A stretch of 64,000 bases of DNA from Limimaricola cinnabarinus LL-001 (GCF_000466965.1 NZ_BATB01000002.1:1-64000), one strand, 5' to 3'; positions 8,348 through 17,802 are shown, numbered from the stretch's first letter. A program made the numbers and translations. Notes: generated by a model not told the origin, from the sequence alone.

Positions 8348-10479
8348 ATGTTTCACGACGTGAAAAAATCGATCCAGTGGGGCGAAGAGACGCTGACGCT
8401 GGAATCCGGCAAGGTCGCGCGCCAGGCCGACGGCTCGGTCATCGCAACGCTGGGCGAAACCAGCGTGATGGCCAACGTCACCTTCGCCAAGGCGCCGAAG
8501 CCGGGTCAGGACTTCTTCCCCCTGACCGTCCACTACCAGGAAAAATACTACGCCGCCGGCAAGATCCCGGGCGGCTTCTTCAAGCGCGAGGCGCGTCCGA
8601 CCGAGAAGGAGACGCTGACCGCGCGCCTGATCGACCGCCCGATCCGCCCGCTTTTCGTCCCCGGCTTCAAGAACGAAGTGCTCGTGATGTGCACCGTTCT
8701 CAGCCATGACCTCGTCAACGACCCCGACGTCGTCGCGATGATCGCGGCCTCCGCCGCGCTGACGATCTCGGGCGCGCCCTTCATGGGCCCGATCGCCGGT
8801 GCCCGCGTCGGCTTCGTCGACGGCGAATACGTGCTGAACCCGACCGTCGACGACATGCAGAACCTGCGCTCGAACCCCGAGCAGCGCCTCGACCTGATCG
8901 TCGCGGGCACCAAGGACGCGGTCATGATGGTCGAGTCCGAGGCCTACGAGCTGACCGAGGAAGAGATGCTCGGCGCCGTGACCTTCGCCCATGAGCAGAT
9001 CCAGCCCGTCATCGACCTGATCATCGATCTGGCCGAAGAATGCGCCAAGGAGCCCTTCGACTTCACCCCCCCGGATTACTCGGCACTCTATGAGGCCGTG
9101 AAATCCGCCGGTGAGGACAAGATGCGCGCCGCCTTCGCCATCACCGACAAGCAAGAGCGCACCACCGCCGTCGCCAAGCGCGCGATGACATCAAGGCCCA
9201 GCTTTCCGAAGAGCAGCTTGAGGACGCGAACCTCGGCTCCGCCTTCAAGAAGCTCGAATCCTCGGTGCTGCGCGGCGACGTCGTGAAGAAGGGCAACCGC
9301 ATCGACGGTCGCAACCTCGACACGGTGCGTGACATCGTGGCCGAGACCGGCCTGCTTCCGCGCACCCATGGCTCGGCGCTGTTCACCCGCGGTGAGACGC
9401 AGGCGCTGGTCGTGACCACGCTCGGCACCGGCGATGACGAGCAGTTCATCGACGCGCTGCACGGCAACTTCAAATCCAACTTCCTGCTGCACTACAACTT
9501 CCCCCCCTACTCGGTGGGCGAAGTGGGCCGCGTCAGCGGGCCGGGCCGTCGCGAGATCGGCCATGGCAAGCTGGCATGGCGCGCGCTGCAGGCGGTCCTG
9601 CCCGCCGCGACCGACTTCCCCTACACCATCCGCCTGGTGTCCGAGATCACCGAGTCGAACGGCTCGTCCTCGATGGCGTCGGTCTGTGGCGGCTCTCTGG
9701 CGATGATGGATGCGGGTGTGCCGCTGAAATCGGCCGTGGCCGGTGTGGCGATGGGCCTCGTGCTCGAAGAGGATGGTTCCTACGCGGTGCTGACCGACAT
9801 CCTCGGCGACGAGGATCACTTGGGCGACATGGACTTCAAGGTCGCTGGCACCGAGGACGGCATCACCTCGCTGCAGATGGACATCAAGGTCGCGGGCATC
9901 ACGCCCGAGATCATGAAAAAGGCGCTGGCGCAGGCCAAGACCGGCCGTCTGCACATCCTGGGCGAGATGAACAAGGCACTCTCAGGCGCGGCGGACTTCT
10001 CGGTTCACGCGCCGCGCATCGAGACGATGCAGATCCCGACCGACAAGATCCGCGAAGTGATCGGCTCGGGCGGCAAGGTGATCCGCGAGATCGTCGAGGT
10101 TTCGGGTGCCAAGGTCGACATCAACGATGACGGCGTGATCAAGATCGCCTCGGCCAATGGCGAAGCGATCCAGAAAGCCTATGACATGATCTACTCGATC
10201 GTGGCCGAGCCCGAAGAGGGCAAGGTCTACAAGGGCACGGTCGTGAAGCTCGTGGACTTCGGCGCCTTCGTGAACTTCTTCGGCAAGCGCGACGGCCTCG
10301 TGCACGTCAGCCAGATCGAGAACCGCCGCCTGAACCATCCTTCGGATGTGCTCAAGGAAGGCCAGGAAGTCTGGGTCAAGCTTCTGGGCTTCGACGATCG
10401 TGGCAAGGTGCGCCTGTCGATGAAGGTCGTGAACCAGGAGACTGGCGAGGAAGCCAAGGAGGACGCGCAGGCCGAGTGA
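8348..10479 (+). CDS. pnp: Polyribonucleotide nucleotidyltransferase (frameshifted)
   Basis: 3'-5' phosphorolytic exoribonuclease of the RNA degradosome. About 710 residues once the shift is bridged. Domains in order: first RNase PH fold (from [16 protein letters not shown]), the helical domain, second RNase PH fold ([15 protein letters not shown], with [18 protein letters not shown]), KH domain with [10 protein letters not shown] (bases about 10060-10090), and S1 domain with [16 protein letters not shown]. The start at 8348 is chosen by family N-termini; ATG 8336 is four codons upstream. The frame breaks at 9174-9182: AVAK is followed in the next frame by [17 protein letters not shown]. One missing G in AAGCGCGCG would restore AVAKARDD. 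This is almost certainly a sequence error in a highly conserved gene. Confidence 0.93.
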
Positions 10480-10499
10480 GCCTGACGCATACGAGATCG

Positions 10500-10527
10500 G
10501 AAAAGGGGCCTTCGGGCCCCTTTTTTT
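10500..10527 (+). terminator. pnp terminator
   Basis: AAAAGGGGCC and GGCCCCTTTT arms around a TTCG tetraloop, followed by a run of seven T. Classic strong intrinsic terminator. Confidence 0.93.
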
Positions 10528-10658
10528 CGTGCGGGAACAACGCGGCACAGATGCCACACGTAAATGTGATCATTCTGCGGCAAAACACCTAGGAGTTGAA
10601 TCCTCGTCTTTGGACAGACCAAAAGGGCGAGCATTCCAGCAACAAGGATCTCTCCCCA

Positions 10659-11315
10659 ATGTTTCGTTCCATCACCCTGAGCAGCGCCTTCCTTTTCCTC
10701 GCGGGCACCGGCTCCGCGCAGGATATCGGCGGTGCCGCCGTCGGGTTCGGCCTTTCAAGCTTCGGAGCCTATGCTTCCGCCTCCTATGAGGTGGCGCCCA
10801 AGCTCCGCCTACGCGGTATCGTCACCGGCCTGCCCAGTTTCGAATTCGATGACGAAGGTGAAGAGACCGGCAGCGACATTACCTTCGACGGCAGCTTCGG
10901 CGGGGTCGCGGCACTGGCTGACTACCACCCCTACGCCGGTAGCTTTCGGGTTTCGGGCGGCCTGTTCTTCTCGAACAGCAGCCTCGACGGCAACGGTCAG
11001 GGCTTCGAGGCCGAAGACGGCACGAGCTATGATAACGCGCGCGTTGATGGCTCCCTGCGTTTTGAGGAAGAGATCGCTCCCATGCTGGCCATCGGCTATG
11101 TCACTGGCGGCGAACGCAGTTGGGGTTTCGAAAGCGAAATCGGCCTGATCGGCGTTGGCGGCGTCGAGGTCACGCTTGACGGCACAAGCGGAGATCCGAC
11201 CGTCGACACTCAGTTTCAGGAAGACCTGGAAGAGGTGGAAGCTGACGCTCAGGAAATGGGTGACATGCTGGTCGTCTACCCTTGGCTGTCGATCGGTGTA
11301 AGCTACCGTTTCTGA
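10659..11315 (+). CDS. Outer-membrane beta-barrel-like protein, function unknown
   Basis: 218 residues. A signal peptide of about 19 residues ends near GSAQ. The mature part alternates polar and hydrophobic residues and is rich in Gly, Ser, Phe and Tyr, and it ends in ...GVSYRF, the C-terminal aromatic signature recognised by the BAM machinery. An acidic loop (QEDLEEVEADAQEMGD) lies near the C-terminus. It is probably an 8-stranded barrel or small porin. The start at 10659 follows AAGGAT at 10644. It is bounded by its own terminator. I cannot name a substrate; resemblance to small amino-acid porins is only general. Confidence 0.6.
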   Translation: MFRSITLSSAFLFLAGTGSAQDIGGAAVGFGLSSFGAYASASYEVAPKLRLRGIVTGLPSFEFDDEGEETGSDITFDGSFGGVAALADYHPYAGSFRVSGGLFFSNSSLDGNGQGFEAEDGTSYDNARVDGSLRFEEEIAPMLAIGYVTGGERSWGFESEIGLIGVGGVEVTLDGTSGDPTVDTQFQEDLEEVEADAQEMGDMLVVYPWLSIGVSYRF

Positions 11316-11336
11316 GCCTTCGACATGGCCTGACAG

Positions 11337-11364
11337 GGGGCGGTCTGGTCGGGCCGCCCCTTTT
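11337..11364 (+). terminator. Terminator after the beta-barrel gene
   Basis: Stem GGGGCGG / CCGCCCC with a 10-base loop followed by four T. Confidence 0.85.
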
Positions 11365-11456
11365 CGCGCCTTTGCATTAACCGCACAGAAGCGAATCGGT
11401 GTTAAATGATCGCATCGAGAGGCGGAACGGGTCAAAGAACCCGAACAGGAGCAGGC

Positions 11457-12020
11457 ATGAAACTGACGAGACGAGGCGTTCTTGCGGCCGCGGCCGCGAC
11501 GGTGACGACCGGCCCGGTGCTGGCGGCCCCTCCCCGCGTGGTCACGATCCCACGAGAGTGGCTTCCCACCGAAATCAACGTGAACGAGGCGCTGCCCGCC
11601 GGGCAGATCCATGTGCGCATCGCCCAGAACAAGCTCTACTGGACCTTGGGCGATGGCCGGGCGATCCGCTATGTGGTGGCGCTTGGCGCAGCGGGGCGCA
11701 ATTTCGCGGGCACGGCGCAGGTGGCGCGCAAGGCCGAATGGCCGTCATGGACCCCGACGGCCAACATGATCCGCCGCGAGCCCGCGGTTTACGGCCCCTA
11801 TTCCGGCGGCCTGCCGGGCGGACACGCGCGCAACCCCTTGGGCTCGCGCGCGCTCTATCTCTACCAGAACGGTCGCGACACCTACTACCGCATCCATGGC
11901 ACGCCGCAGCCATGGACCATGGGTCGCAAGTTCTCCTCGGGCTGCGTGCGTCTCATTAACGAGCATATCGAGGACCTCTATACCCGGGTGCCGGTCGGCA
12001 CGACCGTGGTCGTGGCCTGA
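11457..12020 (+). CDS. L,D-transpeptidase (YkuD/ErfK family), Tat-type signal
   Basis: Periplasmic enzyme of 187 residues that makes 3-3 peptidoglycan crosslinks or attaches proteins to peptidoglycan. The N-terminus MKLTRRGVLAAAAA is twin-arginine-like and is followed by a cleavage site after VLAA. The YkuD catalytic motif is complete: HGTPQPWTMGRKFSSGCVRLIN, with the nucleophilic cysteine in SSGCVR. The substrate-strand motif YGPYSGGLPGGHARNPLGSRALYL is also typical. The start at 11457 is set by AGGAGC at 11446. It has its own intergenic region upstream and a hairpin downstream. Confidence 0.93.
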   Translation: MKLTRRGVLAAAAATVTTGPVLAAPPRVVTIPREWLPTEINVNEALPAGQIHVRIAQNKLYWTLGDGRAIRYVVALGAAGRNFAGTAQVARKAEWPSWTPTANMIRREPAVYGPYSGGLPGGHARNPLGSRALYLYQNGRDTYYRIHGTPQPWTMGRKFSSGCVRLINEHIEDLYTRVPVGTTVVVA

Positions 12021-12029
12021 CAACACGAC

Positions 12030-12052
12030 AAGGCGCCCGCGATGGGCGCCTT
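12030..12052. terminator. Hairpin between convergent L,D-transpeptidase and peroxiredoxin genes
   Basis: Perfect AAGGCGCCC / GGGCGCCTT stem with a 5-base loop. There is no long T run on either side, so it is a weak intrinsic terminator, but its place between two convergent genes supports the role. Confidence 0.6.
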
Positions 12053-12067
12053 GGTGGTCCGGGTGGC

Positions 12068-12721
12068 CTACTGCGGCGCCTTGGTCATCCGCAGATAGGG
12101 CAGCACGGTCTTGAACTCGCCGAACTTGGCCTTGGCGTCGTCGTCCGAAAGCGTGGCCGGGATCACCACGTCCTGACCGACCTGCCAGTCGGCGGGCGTC
12201 GCCACGCCCTTGCCGGTCGAAAGCTGCAATGCGTCGAGCGCGCGCAGCACCTCGCCGAAGTTGCGTCCCACCGTCATCGGGTAGGTCATCGACAGCTTGA
12301 GTTTCTTGTCTGGGCCGATGATGAAGACCGCTCGCACGGTTGCGCTGTCGTTCGGGGTGCGGCCATCGGGAAGATAGGCTTCGGCGGGCAGCATGTCGAA
12401 GGCCTTGGAAATCTCCAGACCGTCATCCGCGACGATCGGGAATTGCGGCGCGGCGCCGCCGGCGGTCTCGATGTCGCGCTTCCAGCGGACATGCTCTTCC
12501 ACGCCATCGACGGAAACGCCGAGCACCTTGGTGCCGCGCTTTTTCCACTCGGCGTCGAGCCGGGCGACCGCGCCGAATTCGGTGGTACAGACGGGGGTGA
12601 AATCCTTTGGGTGGCTGAAGATGATCGCCCAATCGTCGCCGATCCAGTCGTGCAGCGCAAAGCTGCCCTGATCCGTGGTCACGGTGAGGTTCGGGATGTC
12701 GTCGTTGATGCGCAGGGCCAT
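12068..12721 (-). CDS. 1-Cys peroxiredoxin (Prx6 subfamily)
   Basis: Thiol peroxidase that reduces hydrogen peroxide and alkyl hydroperoxides. 217 residues, the Prx6 length. The peroxidatic cysteine is in HPKDFTPVCTTEFG, with the conserved Pro and Thr. A second conserved resolving cysteine of the 2-Cys class is absent. The C-terminal segments YPMTVGRNFGEVLRALDALQ and GVATPADWQVGQDVVI are typical of the Prx6 group. The start at 12721 (MALRINDDIPN) is chosen over an in-frame ATG six codons upstream. It converges on the L,D-transpeptidase gene and diverges from the aldehyde dehydrogenase gene. Confidence 0.94.
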   Translation of the reverse strand: MALRINDDIPNLTVTTDQGSFALHDWIGDDWAIIFSHPKDFTPVCTTEFGAVARLDAEWKKRGTKVLGVSVDGVEEHVRWKRDIETAGGAAPQFPIVADDGLEISKAFDMLPAEAYLPDGRTPNDSATVRAVFIIGPDKKLKLSMTYPMTVGRNFGEVLRALDALQLSTGKGVATPADWQVGQDVVIPATLSDDDAKAKFGEFKTVLPYLRMTKAPQ

Positions 12722-12838
12722 GTTCGCCTCCGGTTTCACTGTTTACCCGGCCTACATAGGAAGCCTCGCCCCCGCTCGCCATAGCTTGCGGGCCGAGTGG
12801 GGCGGTGACACTCTGCGCGGCGATACGGAGGAGTTCCC

Positions 12839-14287
12839 ATGATTGAGAAACGCGACTTCTACATTAACGGCCAGTGGCGCGCGCCCGCGGCGGCACGCGA
12901 CTGCGCCGTCATCGATCCCTCGACCGAGGAGGCCTGCGCCGTGATCTCGCTGGGCGGCGGGGCCGACACCGACGCCGCCGTCGCCGCCGCCAAGCGCGCG
13001 GGTCCCGGCTGGCGCGCGACGCCGCCCGCCGAACGCCGCGCCCTGGTCGAGCGTATCCTCGTGCAATACGAGGCGCGCGAGGAGGATCTCGCGCAGGCGA
13101 TGAGCCTCGAGATGGGCGCACCGATCGACTTCGCCCGCTCCAACCAGGCGACATCCCTGCCCTGGCACCTCAAGAACTTCCTGCGCGCCTTCGACGAAAT
13201 CGAATGGCTGCGCCCCTTGGGCAGTCACGCGCCCGACACGATGATCTCGCTCGAACCGATCGGCGTGGTCGGGCTGATCACCCCGTGGAACTGGCCGATG
13301 AACCAGGTCACGCTCAAGGTAATCCCGGCGCTGCTCGCAGGCTGCACCGTGGTGCTCAAGCCGTCCGAGGAGGCGCCGCTGTCGTCGATCGTCTTCGCCG
13401 AGATGCTCGATGCGGCAGGCGTGCCGCCGGGAGTGTTCAACCTCGTCAATGGCGACGGCGCGGGCGTCGGCACGCAGCTGTCGACCCACGAGGACGTGCA
13501 GATGATCTCCTTCACCGGCTCGACCCGCGCCGGTCGCGCGATCTCCAAGGCCGCCGCCGAAACGCTCAAGCGGGTGACGCTGGAGCTGGGGGGCAAGGGG
13601 GCCAACCTGATCTTCGCCGATGCGGGCGAGGAGGCAGTGGTGCGCGGCGTGCGGCACTGCATGCAGAACACAGGCCAATCGTGCAATGCGCCCACCCGGA
13701 TGCTGGTTGAGCGGTCGTTCTACGAGACGGCGGTGGAGGTCGCGGGCCGCACCGCTCAGGAGACCGCCGTGGGCGCGGCGAGCCAGCCCGGCCGCCATAT
13801 CGGCCCGCTGGTCAACAAGGCGCAGTGGGACAAGGTGCAATGCCTGATCGAGACCGGCATCAAGGAGGGCGCGCGCCTCGTCGCCGGCGGCCCCGGCCTG
13901 CCCGAAGGCGTCAACCGCGGTTTCTTCGTGCGGCCCACGGTCTTTGCCGACGTGACCCCCGAGATGACCGTCGCGCGCGAGGAGATCTTCGGCCCCGTGC
14001 TGTCGATCATGCCCTTCGAAGACGAGGCGCAGGCGATCGAGATCGCCAACGACACGCCTTACGGTCTGACCAACTATGTCCAGTCCGCCGATCCGGCGCG
14101 GCGCAACCGACTGGCTCTGGCGCTGCATGCGGGCATGGTCGAGATGAACGGGAAATCGCGCGGCGCGGGCGCGCCCTTCGGCGGCGTGGGGCAATCAGGC
14201 CGCGCGCGCGAGGGCGGCATCTGGGGCATCGAGGAGTTCCTCGAAGTGAAGGCGATCTCCGGTTGGGGACTCGACGCCGCCGAATGA
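12839..14287 (+). CDS. NAD(P)-dependent aldehyde dehydrogenase
   Basis: Oxidises an aldehyde to the acid; 482 residues, the normal length for the superfamily. Visible motifs: the PWNWPMNQ motif, the cofactor motif FTGSTRAGRAI, the general-base glutamate in LELGGKGANLIF, and the catalytic cysteine in NTGQSCNAPTRML. The C-terminal EEIFGPVLSI and GGVGQSGRAREGG segments complete the set. The specific substrate cannot be read from sequence. A Ser-Cys-Asn context around the nucleophile is seen in several broad-range members. It lies directly upstream of an MhqO/MhqD-like pair, so a detoxification role is plausible. Confidence 0.92.
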   Translation: MIEKRDFYINGQWRAPAAARDCAVIDPSTEEACAVISLGGGADTDAAVAAAKRAGPGWRATPPAERRALVERILVQYEAREEDLAQAMSLEMGAPIDFARSNQATSLPWHLKNFLRAFDEIEWLRPLGSHAPDTMISLEPIGVVGLITPWNWPMNQVTLKVIPALLAGCTVVLKPSEEAPLSSIVFAEMLDAAGVPPGVFNLVNGDGAGVGTQLSTHEDVQMISFTGSTRAGRAISKAAAETLKRVTLELGGKGANLIFADAGEEAVVRGVRHCMQNTGQSCNAPTRMLVERSFYETAVEVAGRTAQETAVGAASQPGRHIGPLVNKAQWDKVQCLIETGIKEGARLVAGGPGLPEGVNRGFFVRPTVFADVTPEMTVAREEIFGPVLSIMPFEDEAQAIEIANDTPYGLTNYVQSADPARRNRLALALHAGMVEMNGKSRGAGAPFGGVGQSGRAREGGIWGIEEFLEVKAISGWGLDAAE

Positions 14288-14464
14288 ACGCGAGAGGGGG
14301 CGTGCCCGAGCGTGCCCCTTCTCTCTCCCATATACGGAACGACCGGTGTTCGCGTGGCGCGATCCCCAAGCCTGTGCGGCCTTGCACCCTCTCCGCGCTC
14401 GCAGCGGGAATAGTGATCGGGCGCAGCCGCGCTATCTAAGGCCCGACACCAAAGGAGCCAAGCC

Positions 14465-15402
14465 ATGCTGACCCAGATCCGGGGCCTTCACCACGTCACC
14501 TCGATGGCGTCGGGGGCCCGCGCCAACAACGCCTTCTTTACCGACACGCTTGGCCTGCGCCGGGTCAAGAAAACGGTCAATTTCGACGCGCCCGACGTCT
14601 ATCATCTCTATTACGCCGACGAGATCGGCACGCCAGGTACGGTGATGACCTATTTTCCCTTTCCCCATGCCGGCCGGGGCCGTCGCGGTGCGGGCGAGGT
14701 GGCGATCACGTCCTTTGCGATCCCCGAAGGGCCGCCGATGCGTGGGAGAGCCGCCTGCGCGAGCGCCATGTCAATGGCGTAACTCGCGACACCGCCTTCG
14801 GCGCGCAGCGCCTGCTGTTCGATGGGCCGGATGGCGAGCGGCTGGCTCTCGTCGAGACCAAAGGCGATGACCGCGCGCCATGGACCGGCGGTGGCGTGGC
14901 GCGGGATATCGCGATCCGCGGCTTTCACTCGGTCGAGATGCTTTTGCGCGACAAGGCTGCGACGGTCGAGCTGTTGCAGTTCATGGGCTATCGCGAGGCG
15001 CAGTCCGATGGCGCGCTGACCCGCTACGAGATCGCGGGCGGCAACCCGGCGCACCGCATCGACATCCGGGTCGATCCGGCGGCCCCACGCGCGGCGCAGG
15101 GCGCGGGCTCGGTGCACCACATCGCCTTTGCCGTCGAGAACCGCGCGGCGCAGGCCGAAGTGGCCCGAATGCTGGCCGAGAACGGCTGGCCCACCACGCC
15201 GCAGATCGACCGCGACTATTTCCATGCCATCTATTTTCGCAGCCCCGGCGGCGTGCTGTTCGAGGTGGCGACAAACGAGCCGGGATTCGACCGCGACGAG
15301 GAGCGCGCGCATCTGGGCAAGGCGCTGAAACTGCCATCGCAGCACGAGCATCTGCGCGCCGACATCGAGCGCCGCTTAGAGCCTTTGGGCGACGGCGCAT
15401 GA
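14465..15402 (+). CDS. VOC-family ring-cleaving dioxygenase, MhqO-like (frameshifted)
   Basis: Two-module vicinal-oxygen-chelate protein of about 312 residues, similar to the MhqO/MhqA/LinE group that opens hydroquinone-type rings. The N-terminal module starts IRGLHHVTSMASGARANNAFF; the C-terminal module has GFHSVEML, GSVHHIAFAVENRAAQ and the metal glutamate in SPGGVLFEVATNEPGF. Histidines in LHHV and VHHIAF with that Glu form the metal site. The frame breaks at about 14726-14734 (PEG to AADAWESRLRERHV); one missing G in GAAGGGCC restores it. Its stop TGA overlaps the ATG of the hydrolase (ATGA). A sequence error is more likely than decay. Confidence 0.85.
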
Positions 15403-15992
15403 GCTACCATGCCGCCCGCACCCAAGGGCAGCCGGGCGCGCCCCTGGTGTTCACCTTCCATGGCACCGGTGGCGACGAGCACCAGTTCCACCGCCTCGGC
15501 ACCCAGCTGATCCGGGGCGCGCATGTCGTCTCGCCGCGCGGCGAGGTGAACGAGGGCGGCGCGCTGCGCTACTTCCGCCGCACCGGCGAAGGCGTCTACG
15601 ACATGGATGACCTCGGGCGGCGGCGCGACGAGCTGATCCGCTTTGTCGAGGCCGAGATCGCCCGCACAGGTGCAAGGCGCGTCGTTGGTCTCGGCTACTC
15701 CAACGGCGCGAACATCCTCGCCGCCATGGCGCTGGAGCGGTCCGACCTCTTCGGAGAAATAATGCTGCTCCACCCGCTTATCCCATGGGACCCGGCGCCG
15801 CAGCCGGGCCTGAAGGGCCGCCGCATACTCGTCACCGCGGGCGAGCGCGACCCGATCTGTCCCGAGCCGCAGACGCGGAGCTTCCTTACTTATCTGGAGG
15901 CGCAGGGTGCGAGTGTCACCCAAGCCTGGCACCCCGGCGGCCACGAGATCCGGCCCATGGAGGTCGACGCGCTCAAGGCCTTTTTCGCCTAG
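15399..15992 (+). CDS. Alpha/beta hydrolase, carboxylesterase/phospholipase family (MhqD-like)
   Basis: 197-residue serine hydrolase. The oxyanion HGTGGDEHQF loop, the nucleophile elbow GYSNGAN, the acid residue in AGERDPICP and the histidine in PGGHEI form a full catalytic triad. The family includes MhqD, which in Bacillus subtilis is controlled together with the ring-cleaving dioxygenase MhqO in quinone stress; the same pairing here, with a 4-base ATGA overlap, supports a joint role in quinone or phenolic detoxification. The stop overlaps the stop of the convergent pseudouridine synthase gene by a few bases. Confidence 0.88.
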   Translation: MSYHAARTQGQPGAPLVFTFHGTGGDEHQFHRLGTQLIRGAHVVSPRGEVNEGGALRYFRRTGEGVYDMDDLGRRRDELIRFVEAEIARTGARRVVGLGYSNGANILAAMALERSDLFGEIMLLHPLIPWDPAPQPGLKGRRILVTAGERDPICPEPQTRSFLTYLEAQGASVTQAWHPGGHEIRPMEVDALKAFFA

Positions 15993-16690
15993 AACGGCGC
16001 CTTGGCGGTAAAGCGCATGCCGCGCCCGCCATCGGGATGGCGAAATTGCAGCGTCTCGGAATGCAGCATCAGGCGCGGGTGATCCCGCGCCTCCCCTTGC
16101 GCATAGAACGGATCGCCCAGGATCGGGTGTCCCAGCGCCAGCATGTGCACGCGCAACTGGTGGCTGCGCCCGGTCTTGGGACTGAGCCGCACCCGGCTCT
16201 CAATTTCCGTCGCGCGCATCACGCGCCAGTCGGTCACCGCCTGCCGCCCGTTTTCGTGATCCACCATCTGGCGCGGCCGGTTCGGCCAATCGACGATCAG
16301 GGGAAGGTCGACGGTGCCGGTCGCGGGTTCGAGCCGCCCCTGCACCCGGGCAATATAAGTCTTTTTGGTCTGGCGTTTCTCGAATTGCAGCCCGAGATGG
16401 CGCTGGGCGTGCGGCGTCAGCGCAAAGACCATGACGCCCGAGGTGTCGCGGTCGAGCCGATGCACCAAAAGCGCCATCGGATAAGCCTCCTGCACACGGG
16501 CCAGCAGGCAATCGGAAAGGTGATCGCCCTTGCCCGGCACGGAGAGAAGCCCTGCCGGTTTGCAGACGATCAGCACCTCGTGATCCTCATGGATCACCTC
16601 AAGCGGATCCATCGGCGGGTCATAGGCGGTGCCGAGATCGGGTGCGCGGTCCGGGTCGGGATCTGGCGGGGTGTCAGGCGTCGGAGTCAT
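15989..16690 (-). CDS. RluA-family pseudouridine synthase
   Basis: Isomerises uridine to pseudouridine in rRNA or tRNA. 233 residues, with catalytic aspartate in the signature HRLDRDTSGVMVFA. Other family motifs are CKPAGLLSVPG, KKTYIARVQG and GRSHQLRVHMLALGHPILGD. The length and lack of an S4 domain suit the RluA (23S 746/tRNA 32) branch rather than RluC/RluD. The first 27 residues are an Asp/Pro-rich extension, so the ATG at codon 27 (MDPLEV) is an alternative start. The first start overlaps the stop of the XRE-cupin gene by 17 bases. Confidence 0.92.
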   Translation of the reverse strand: MTPTPDTPPDPDPDRAPDLGTAYDPPMDPLEVIHEDHEVLIVCKPAGLLSVPGKGDHLSDCLLARVQEAYPMALLVHRLDRDTSGVMVFALTPHAQRHLGLQFEKRQTKKTYIARVQGRLEPATGTVDLPLIVDWPNRPRQMVDHENGRQAVTDWRVMRATEIESRVRLSPKTGRSHQLRVHMLALGHPILGDPFYAQGEARDHPRLMLHSETLQFRHPDGGRGMRFTAKAPF

Positions 16691-17252
16691 GCGGCAGCGG
16701 TGCCACCACCCAGATCATCACGCAAGGGGTGTCATGCGGATTGAGCCACGACAGCGTTTCGCCTCGACACCAGAAACTGTCGCCTGCCTCGACCACATGG
16801 TGCCGTCCGCCGATCCAGATTTCGAACGCCCCTTCCAGAACGGTTCCCATCTCGAGCCGACCACTCCGTGCGGGAAGCTCGGAAGCGGAATGGGCCAGCA
16901 AATGACTGCGATAGAATTCGATTCCGCCCATCACCGGCACCAGCAGGTCGTCGAGCGCGCCGGTACTGTCGGGCGTGATCTCGCGGCGCTGCTCGCGGCG
17001 CAGCACGTCATGCTCCTCCGCGTCGGTCTGCGTGCTGTGCCGGAACAATTCGGAAATCGGTATCTCAAAGGCCCGCGCGAATGCCGCCAAGTCCGAGTAG
17101 CTGGGCTGGGAGCGATCCCGCTCCACCTGGCTGATCCAGCCGGTGGAGCGGTGAACGAGGGGCGCGAGATCCGCGATCCTCAGGCCCCGCGAGATCCGTA
17201 ACCGGCGCAGGTCCTGCCCTAAACTGCCAAGCTGTGGCGAAGCGTTACTCAT
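16674..17252 (-). CDS. XRE-family transcriptional regulator with cupin domain
   Basis: 192 residues. An N-terminal helix-turn-helix (about residues 12-68: LRRLRISRGLRIADLAPLVHRSTGWISQVERDRSQPS) binds DNA; a C-terminal cupin (about 115-185: SGRLEMGTVLEGAFEIWIGGRHHVVEAGDSF) is the likely ligand sensor. This architecture is used by repressors and activators of amino-acid, polyamine and sulfur metabolism genes. The ligand is unknown. The ATG at 17252 lies next to an AT-rich 70-base gap that also follows the GAF gene. Targets are not evident from the neighbours. Confidence 0.92.
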   Translation of the reverse strand: MSNASPQLGSLGQDLRRLRISRGLRIADLAPLVHRSTGWISQVERDRSQPSYSDLAAFARAFEIPISELFRHSTQTDAEEHDVLRREQRREITPDSTGALDDLLVPVMGGIEFYRSHLLAHSASELPARSGRLEMGTVLEGAFEIWIGGRHHVVEAGDSFWCRGETLSWLNPHDTPCVMIWVVAPLPHDSDA

Positions 17253-17322
17253 TAAAGGACCTGCTCTTTAATACAGGCCACGAACGTATACTCGCGCAAA
17301 GGTTGTATAATGGCAAACCATT

Positions 17323-17802
17323 TCACGACTCCGTGAACAAATTTCGTCGGGAAAACACGGTCGTCAGCAACTGTTCGAGTCGCGCGGCATCCCGCTCATC
17401 GAAGGCACCGGGCTGGTCGCTATCGAGGTCGAGCACGGCAAACACCTCTCCCGTCCCGTTTCTAAGCGGAATCACCAGCTCGGATCGGGTGGAGGCGGCG
17501 CAAGCGATATGGCCGGGAAAGGCATCGACATCCGCCACGATCTGCGTCGTGCCGCTGCGCGCGGCAGCGCCGCAGACCCCCCGCTCGAACGGGATGGTCA
17601 GGCACCCATGTCCGCCTTGATAGGGACCGATCTTGAGCAGTCCGGGTTCGGTCACCCGGTAGAAGCCGGTCCAGTCAAAGCGGTCATCGGCATGATGCAG
17701 CTCGCAAGCGACCGTCGCCATGAGGGCGATCTCGTCAGTTTCGCCTTCGGTCAGCGCAAGGATGCGGTCGCGCAATTCTTCGAATGGCATAGTCATCGTC
17801 AT
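17323..17802 (-). CDS. GAF-domain protein, free methionine-(R)-sulfoxide reductase type
   Basis: 159-residue single GAF domain. The fRMsr pattern is visible: YQGGHGCLTIPFERGVCGAAARSG, with the first cysteine in GVCGAA, and HIACAASTRSELVIPL with the second, so the redox cysteines of the family are kept. These enzymes reduce free Met-R-SO with thioredoxin and protect against oxidative damage. GGAG before 17802 supports the first ATG (MTMTMPFEE), though ATGs at 17796 and 17790 are in frame. It sits between a regulator gene and hspQ, both also minus strand. Confidence 0.88.
   Translation of the reverse strand: MTMTMPFEELRDRILALTEGETDEIALMATVACELHHADDRFDWTGFYRVTEPGLLKIGPYQGGHGCLTIPFERGVCGAAARSGTTQIVADVDAFPGHIACAASTRSELVIPLRNGTGEVFAVLDLDSDQPGAFDERDAARLEQLLTTVFSRRNLFTES

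Noticed and set aside
10557-10568. CACACGTAAATGTG-like partial palindrome before the beta-barrel gene
   Set aside because: Only four-base arms; too short to call an operator.
12752-14194. 480-codon minus-strand frame inside the aldehyde dehydrogenase gene
   Set aside because: Shadow frame of a strongly GC3-biased gene; the aldehyde dehydrogenase motifs on the plus strand are complete.
14290-14335. Terminator hairpin after the aldehyde dehydrogenase gene
   Set aside because: GC-rich inverted segments are present, but the stem has a mismatch or bulge and there is no T run, so I did not list it.
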